DNA of 8,834 nucleotides from Angelakisella sp. (GTDB taxonomy: Bacteria; Bacillota; Clostridia; Oscillospirales; Ruminococcaceae), in the NCBI GenBank assembly GCA_022795575.1, contig JAAWGY010000081.1, forward strand, positions 1 through 8,834, given 5' to 3'. A program made the position numbers and the translations under genes. The notes below the pieces were generated by a model that did no database searches, was not told where the DNA came from, and saw nothing but the letters and a program-made list of their open reading frames with translations. Position 1 is the stretch's first letter, and the number at the start of each line of letters is the position of its first letter. Below, piece by piece: positions 5,477-8,834 of the stretch.

Positions 5477-5518
5477 TTTGACTCGTTGAACCATCAACCT
5501 GTGGAGGAGGTTTTTTTT

Positions 5519-7894
5519 ATGCCTAAAGAACCCGAAAAATCAAAGAAGTCTCCGGCAAAGGCCGCCGGAGGCGCCGAGATCGCCGGGTCCGCTAAGGCTG
5601 CCCCCAAGTCTATCCGTAAGCGCAACGGGGAGCAGGTCCCCTTTGACGCCGGCAAGATCCGGGAGGCGATCCGCAAGGCGTGCGCAGCAGTGCCGGAGGA
5701 GAAGATCGCCTCCAAAAAGCTGGATGAGCTCACCGCCGCGGTGGTGGCCGCCATCCCCGGCCGGCGCATCCCCACGGTGGAGCAGATCCAGGATTTGGTG
5801 GAGGAGGCCCTGATCCGGGAGGGATTTGCCAGGACCGCCAAGGCCTACATCCTCTACCGGGCGGAGCACGCCAAGATCCGTCAGTCGGAGGGCGACCTGA
5901 TGGAGATCTACAAGGAGCTCACCTTCGCCTACGCCAAGGACGCGGACATCAAGCGGGAAAACGCCAACATCGACGCCGATACCGCCATGGGCACCATGCT
6001 CAAATACGGTTCCGAGGGCTCCAAGTACTTTGTCGATAACTACATACTCCCCAAGGACGTGGCCGCGGCCCACACCGGCGGCGATATCCACATCCACGAC
6101 AAGGACTTTTATATGCTTACCGAAACCTGCTGCCAGATCGACCTGCTAAAGCTCTTCCACGGCGGCTTTTCCACCGGCCACGGGTACCTGCGGGAGCCCA
6201 ACGGCATCCAAAGCTACTCCGCCCTGGGGTGTATCGCCATCCAGGCCAACCAGAACGAGATGCACGGCGGCCAGTCGGTGCCCAACTTTGACTATTCCAT
6301 GGCCCCCGGTGTGCGCAAAACCTTCCACAAGGAATACTTTAAGGCCCTCTGCCACTATCTGGCCTTCTGCCTCAAGCTGTCCCAGGGGGACGCCAAGGCG
6401 CTGGTGGATGCCGTCAGGGACGCCCTGGGGACCGAGGACCTGAGCATTGCGGAGGAAAGCAAGTTTGGGATGCGCCTTTCCCGGTGGCTGCCGGAGCACC
6501 AGCGAAAGGGGGGCTACCAGTCCATTACCGACCTCCAGTGTCTGGATGCCCACCACGCCGCGGTGGAGGTGGCCGTCATCGAGACGGATAAAGCCACCTA
6601 CCAGGCTATGGAGGCGCTGGTTCACAACCTGAACACCATGAACTCCCGGGCGGGGGCCCAGGTGCCCTTCAGCTCCATCAACTACGGCACCGATACCTCC
6701 CCGGAGGGCCGGATGGTGATTAAAAACCTGCTGGACGCCACCGCTGCCGGGCTGGGCAACGGGGAGACCCCCATCTTCCCGGTGCAGATCTTCAAGGTGA
6801 AGGAGGGGGTCAGCTACAACCCCGGCGACCCCAACTACGACCTGTTCCAAAAGGCCATCCGCACCTCCGCCAAGCGGCTTTTCCCCAACTTCAGCTTTTT
6901 GGACGCCCCCTTTAACCTGCAATACTACCGCCCGGGGGATTACAACACCGAGGTTTCCTACATGGGCTGCCGTACCCGGGTGATGGGCAACCACTACGAT
7001 CCCACCCGGGAAGTGACCTGCGGCCGGGGCAACCTCAGCTTTACCTCCATCAACCTCCCCCGGATCGGCATCCAGGCCAAAGGGGATATCGACGAGTTTT
7101 ACCGCATCCTGGACCAGCGGGTGGCGCTGGTGGTGCGGCAGCTTCTCCACCGCTTCCGGATCCAGGCGGGCAAAAGGTGCCGCAACTACCCCTTCCTCAT
7201 GGGGCAGGGGGTTTGGATCGATTCGGATAAGCTTGGGGTGGAGGACACCATCGGAGAGGTGCTGAAGCACGGCACCCTCAGCGTGGGCTTTATCGGACTG
7301 GCGGAGACGCTGGTGGCCCTTACCGGCAAGCACCACGGGGAAAGCGAGGAGAGCCAGCGGCTGGGGCTGGAGATCATCGGCCATATGCGCAAGCTGATGG
7401 ACGACGAATCGGAGAAAACCGGCCTCAACTTCACCCTGCTGGCCACCCCTGCGGAGGGGCTTTCCGGGCGGTTTGTCCGCATCGACCGGGAGATGTTCGG
7501 AAGCATCCCCGGCATCACCGACCGGGATTATTACACCAACTCCTTCCATGTGCCGGTCTACTACCCCCTCAAGGCCTTCCAGAAGATCCAGATTGAGGGG
7601 CCCTACCACGCCCTCACCAACGCCGGCCACATCAGCTATGTGGAGCTGGACGGGGATACCTGCAAAAACCCGGAGGCCTTTGAGGCGGTGATCCGCTGCA
7701 TGAAGGAAAACGGGGTGGGCTACGGCTCGGTAAACCACCCGGTGGACCGGGACCCGGTCTGCGGCTACACCGGCGTCATCGACGAGGTCTGCCCCCGGTG
7801 CGGCCGGCGGGAGGGGGAGGGGCTCTCGGTGGAAAAGCTCCGGGAGCTCCGGAAGAAATTCCCCGGAATGCCCAGGTTTGTGGGGCTGGAGTGA
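5519..7894 (+). CDS. nrdD: Class III anaerobic ribonucleotide reductase, large part lacking the glycyl-radical segment
   Basis: A 791-aa catalytic subunit that reduces ribonucleoside triphosphates to deoxyribonucleotides without oxygen. Residues 1-30 are a Lys/Ala-rich, probably disordered extension. Residues 31-121 are an ATP-cone (allosteric dATP/ATP site). The ten-stranded barrel follows, with C204-C205 in the conserved CCQIDL segment and C484 in YMGCRTRV, the expected thiyl-radical cysteine. Near the C-terminus C748, C758 and C761 mark the metal-binding knob. In canonical proteins a RxTGYL glycyl-radical segment with an NxxK motif comes next. Here the chain instead runs from GEG (766-768) into an amphipathic tail (LSVEKLRELRKKF) and stops at E791. 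The missing segment is encoded at 8038-8193. ATG 5519 follows GGAGGAGG (5503-5510) at 8 nt; the longer open frame from 5309 runs through the NrdR boxes and is not used. Residue pairing with family members is from memory. Confidence 0.95.
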   Translation: MPKEPEKSKKSPAKAAGGAEIAGSAKAAPKSIRKRNGEQVPFDAGKIREAIRKACAAVPEEKIASKKLDELTAAVVAAIPGRRIPTVEQIQDLVEEALIREGFARTAKAYILYRAEHAKIRQSEGDLMEIYKELTFAYAKDADIKRENANIDADTAMGTMLKYGSEGSKYFVDNYILPKDVAAAHTGGDIHIHDKDFYMLTETCCQIDLLKLFHGGFSTGHGYLREPNGIQSYSALGCIAIQANQNEMHGGQSVPNFDYSMAPGVRKTFHKEYFKALCHYLAFCLKLSQGDAKALVDAVRDALGTEDLSIAEESKFGMRLSRWLPEHQRKGGYQSITDLQCLDAHHAAVEVAVIETDKATYQAMEALVHNLNTMNSRAGAQVPFSSINYGTDTSPEGRMVIKNLLDATAAGLGNGETPIFPVQIFKVKEGVSYNPGDPNYDLFQKAIRTSAKRLFPNFSFLDAPFNLQYYRPGDYNTEVSYMGCRTRVMGNHYDPTREVTCGRGNLSFTSINLPRIGIQAKGDIDEFYRILDQRVALVVRQLLHRFRIQAGKRCRNYPFLMGQGVWIDSDKLGVEDTIGEVLKHGTLSVGFIGLAETLVALTGKHHGESEESQRLGLEIIGHMRKLMDDESEKTGLNFTLLATPAEGLSGRFVRIDREMFGSIPGITDRDYYTNSFHVPVYYPLKAFQKIQIEGPYHALTNAGHISYVELDGDTCKNPEAFEAVIRCMKENGVGYGSVNHPVDRDPVCGYTGVIDEVCPRCGRREGEGLSVEKLRELRKKFPGMPRFVGLE

Positions 7895-8037
7895 TCCGTT
7901 GGTTTGGAAAGACCGTTCCTGCCGTGGGGCGGGAGCGTAGATAACAAGGGGGCTGCTGCCGGGCGGCGCCGGCGGGGAAAAACCGCCCTGCCGGCGTCAA
8001 ACGGCGGTAGCCGCCTGCAAAGAAAGGAAGATTTGTT
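7895..8037. other. Structured intercistronic region within the nrd operon
   Basis: This 143-nt spacer separates the two parts of the reductase. GGCGCCGGCGGGG (7965-7977) pairs with CCCTGCCGGCGTC (7986-7998), about 13 bp with two wobbles and a loop of 8 nt. GGCGG (8003-8007) pairs with CCGCC (8011-8015) around TAG. No T-run follows, so this is more likely an RNA-processing or stability element than a terminator. All reading frames contain stops, including TAG at 8008-8010 in the frame of the following small gene, so the two parts cannot be joined by simple readthrough. Confidence 0.7.
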
Positions 8038-8193
8038 ATGTCTGCAAAGATCGCTATGTCTGCCAGCAAAATCGGGGAGGGCGTCAAGTTCGAGCGCATC
8101 CGCCGCATCACCGGCTACCTTGTGGGGACCACCGACCGCTTTAACAACGCCAAGCAGGCGGAGGAAAAGGACCGTGTCAAGCATGGCATCTGA
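8038..8193 (+). CDS. Stand-alone glycyl-radical domain of class III ribonucleotide reductase
   Basis: A 51-aa protein consisting almost only of the C-terminal radical segment of NrdD. Residues 18-26 read FERIRRITG; G26 (codon 8113-8115) is the expected radical-bearing glycine of the RxTGYL motif. The NNAK motif (36-39) and RVKHG end follow as in full-length clostridial NrdD. Residues 1-15 (MSAKIAMSASKIGEG) are not part of the canonical domain. ATG 8038 is the only start after the in-frame stop at 8008 other than internal M7, and AAAGGA (8023-8028) lies 9 nt upstream. It is in a different frame from nrdD and overlaps nrdG by 11 nt, suggesting coupled translation with the activase. Inferred role: NrdG generates the radical on G26 and the small protein docks into NrdD in trans, as GrcA/YfiD does for pyruvate formate-lyase. 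The alternative is that a broken nrdD survives as two pieces. Confidence 0.9.
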   Translation: MSAKIAMSASKIGEGVKFERIRRITGYLVGTTDRFNNAKQAEEKDRVKHGI

Positions 8194-8701
8194 TCTTCGC
8201 ATCAGCGGGGTGGAGCCGGAGTCCATCGTGGATGGGCCCGGCTTCCGCTATGTCATCTTCACCCAGGGCTGCCCCCACGGCTGCCCCGGCTGCCACAACC
8301 CCCAAACCCACGACTTTAGGGGCGGGCGGACGGCGGATATCCCGGCAATCCTCCGGGAGATCCGCCAGGATCCCCTCCTACAGGGTGTCACCTTTTCCGG
8401 GGGAGAGCCCTTCTGCCAGCCGGAGCCCCTTTGCGGCATTGCGGAGGCGGTAAAGGAGATGGGCCGGGATGTGGTGGCCTACTCCGGGTACACCCTGGAG
8501 CAGCTTTTGGAGATGGGGGAGAGGGACCCGTGGGTTGCGCGGCTGCTGAAGCTGTGCGACATCCTCATCGACGGCCCCTACGTCGAGGCCCGGCGGGACC
8601 TGACGCTGCTTTACCGGGGCAGCGCCAACCAGCGGGTGATCCGGCTGCGGGAAGGGCTGCCGGAGGGCGAGGCTGACCTTCGGGACACAGGCAAGCTGTA
8701 G
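8183..8701 (+). CDS. nrdG: Anaerobic ribonucleotide reductase activating protein
   Basis: A 172-aa radical-SAM enzyme that uses a [4Fe-4S] cluster and S-adenosylmethionine to create the glycyl radical of class III reductase. C30, C34 and C37 form the CxxxCxxC cluster motif (CPHGCPGC), and SGGEP (72-76) is the SAM-binding stretch. VDGPGFR (16-22) is a typical N-terminal activase motif. The length is close to the usual 150-180 aa, so it looks complete. ATG 8183 lies inside the end of the preceding small gene; AAGGA (8167-8171) is 11 nt upstream. The overlap suggests translational coupling with its presumed substrate, the small glycyl-radical protein. It is the last gene of the nrd operon visible here; no clear terminator hairpin follows before the repeat at the window end. 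Confidence 0.96.
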   Translation: MASDLRISGVEPESIVDGPGFRYVIFTQGCPHGCPGCHNPQTHDFRGGRTADIPAILREIRQDPLLQGVTFSGGEPFCQPEPLCGIAEAVKEMGRDVVAYSGYTLEQLLEMGERDPWVARLLKLCDILIDGPYVEARRDLTLLYRGSANQRVIRLREGLPEGEADLRDTGKL

Positions 8702-8705
8702 GCTC

Positions 8706-8834
8706 CTTTTTATATCAGAAGCTGTACCAATAGCTGCCGCGCGCATCTTGACGGCAAATTTTCCGCCTGCCTTTGCCAAAAAACCTTGAAATACACACAG
8801 TATTCCTGCGCTTTTTTGGCATCGGCAGTCAAAA
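8706..8834. repeat. Palindromic intergenic repeat, copy 2 (right end cut by window)
   Basis: A large imperfect hairpin follows nrdG. CTGCC (8767-8771) pairs with GGCAG (8824-8828), TGCCAAAAAA (8774-8783) with TTTTTTGGCA (8812-8821), and the tip AATAC (8790-8794) with GTATT (8800-8804) around ACACA. The inner part matches copy 1 at window start: TTGA, 5-bp stem, 5-nt loop, CCTGCG, T-run, CGGCAG. The outer left blocks CTTTTTATA (8706-8714) and ATCAGAA (8714-8720) are reverse complements of blocks at 79-99 in copy 1. The A/T-run arms might also help terminate the nrd transcript. No coding sense was found. Confidence 0.7.

Noticed and set aside
6146..7738. A 530-aa open frame on the minus strand across nrdD
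   Set aside because: It is a shadow produced by codon bias in the opposite strand. The sequence is repetitive in Gly, His, Val and Leu without family motifs.
7895..8037. An intron, intein or insertion sequence separating the two reductase parts
   Set aside because: The gap is far too short for a group I or II intron with an ORF or for an intein, and no transposase fragment, target duplication or terminal inverted repeat could be found at its edges.
7892..8115. The separate glycyl-radical ORF as a simple sequencing frameshift in nrdD
   Set aside because: No single indel restores the fusion. The NrdD tail diverges before its stop, 143 nt of stop-containing structured DNA follow, and the small ORF has its own stop-bounded start and ribosome site.
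1..8834. CRISPR array, prophage or defence genes
   Set aside because: No regularly spaced direct repeats with unique spacers and no phage or nuclease-type proteins occur. The only tandem repeat is inside the coiled-coil gene.

Overview
The window looks like chromosomal DNA from an anaerobic, spore-forming Clostridia lineage, most likely of the Oscillospiraceae/Ruminococcaceae type. The grounds are: GC-rich coding sequence with strong GGAGG-type ribosome sites; a textbook tyrosine T-box riboswitch; a SpoVT sporulation regulator; an oxygen-sensitive class III ribonucleotide reductase; and intergenic palindromic repeats of a kind I associate with that group. The assignment is inference from gene content and style, not a database match.

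Layout, left to right. Positions 1-215 are non-coding and hold the right part of a palindromic repeat plus three back-to-back hairpins. A consensus sigma-A promoter (219-247) drives a complete tyrosine T-box leader (254-535; specifier UAC, UGGU bulge, competing antiterminator and terminator). The leader controls a 209-aa membrane protein of unknown function (585-1214) and then tyrS (1264-2478). A long GC-rich hairpin (2498-2542) lies between tyrS and a convergent gene for a 255-aa leucine-rich protein (3318-2551, minus strand). A divergent intergenic region (3319-3707) carries promoters in both directions. Next is a 189-aa coiled-coil protein with four near-identical 51-bp tandem repeats (3708-4277) and a clear terminator, followed by spoVT (4606-5145).

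The right third is an anaerobic deoxyribonucleotide-synthesis operon. Two NrdR-type boxes 31 bp apart centre to centre precede nrdD (5519-7894), a short ORF (8038-8193), and nrdG (8183-8701).

The most notable point is that the class III reductase is split. The 791-aa NrdD has the ATP-cone, the barrel cysteines and the C-terminal Cys cluster, but it ends without the glycyl-radical segment. That segment (RRITGYLVG...RFNNAKQAEE...) is encoded by a separate 51-aa ORF with its own ribosome site, 143 nt downstream and in another reading frame, overlapping the start of the activase gene nrdG by 11 nt. The likely mechanism is that NrdG places the radical on Gly26 of the small protein, which then docks on NrdD in trans, much as GrcA/YfiD serves pyruvate formate-lyase.

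Both window ends fall inside copies of the same hairpin repeat in the same orientation. Their inner stems differ by two compensatory base-pair changes, which supports a conserved folded structure. It also suggests that the window may be an assembly contig broken at repeats.
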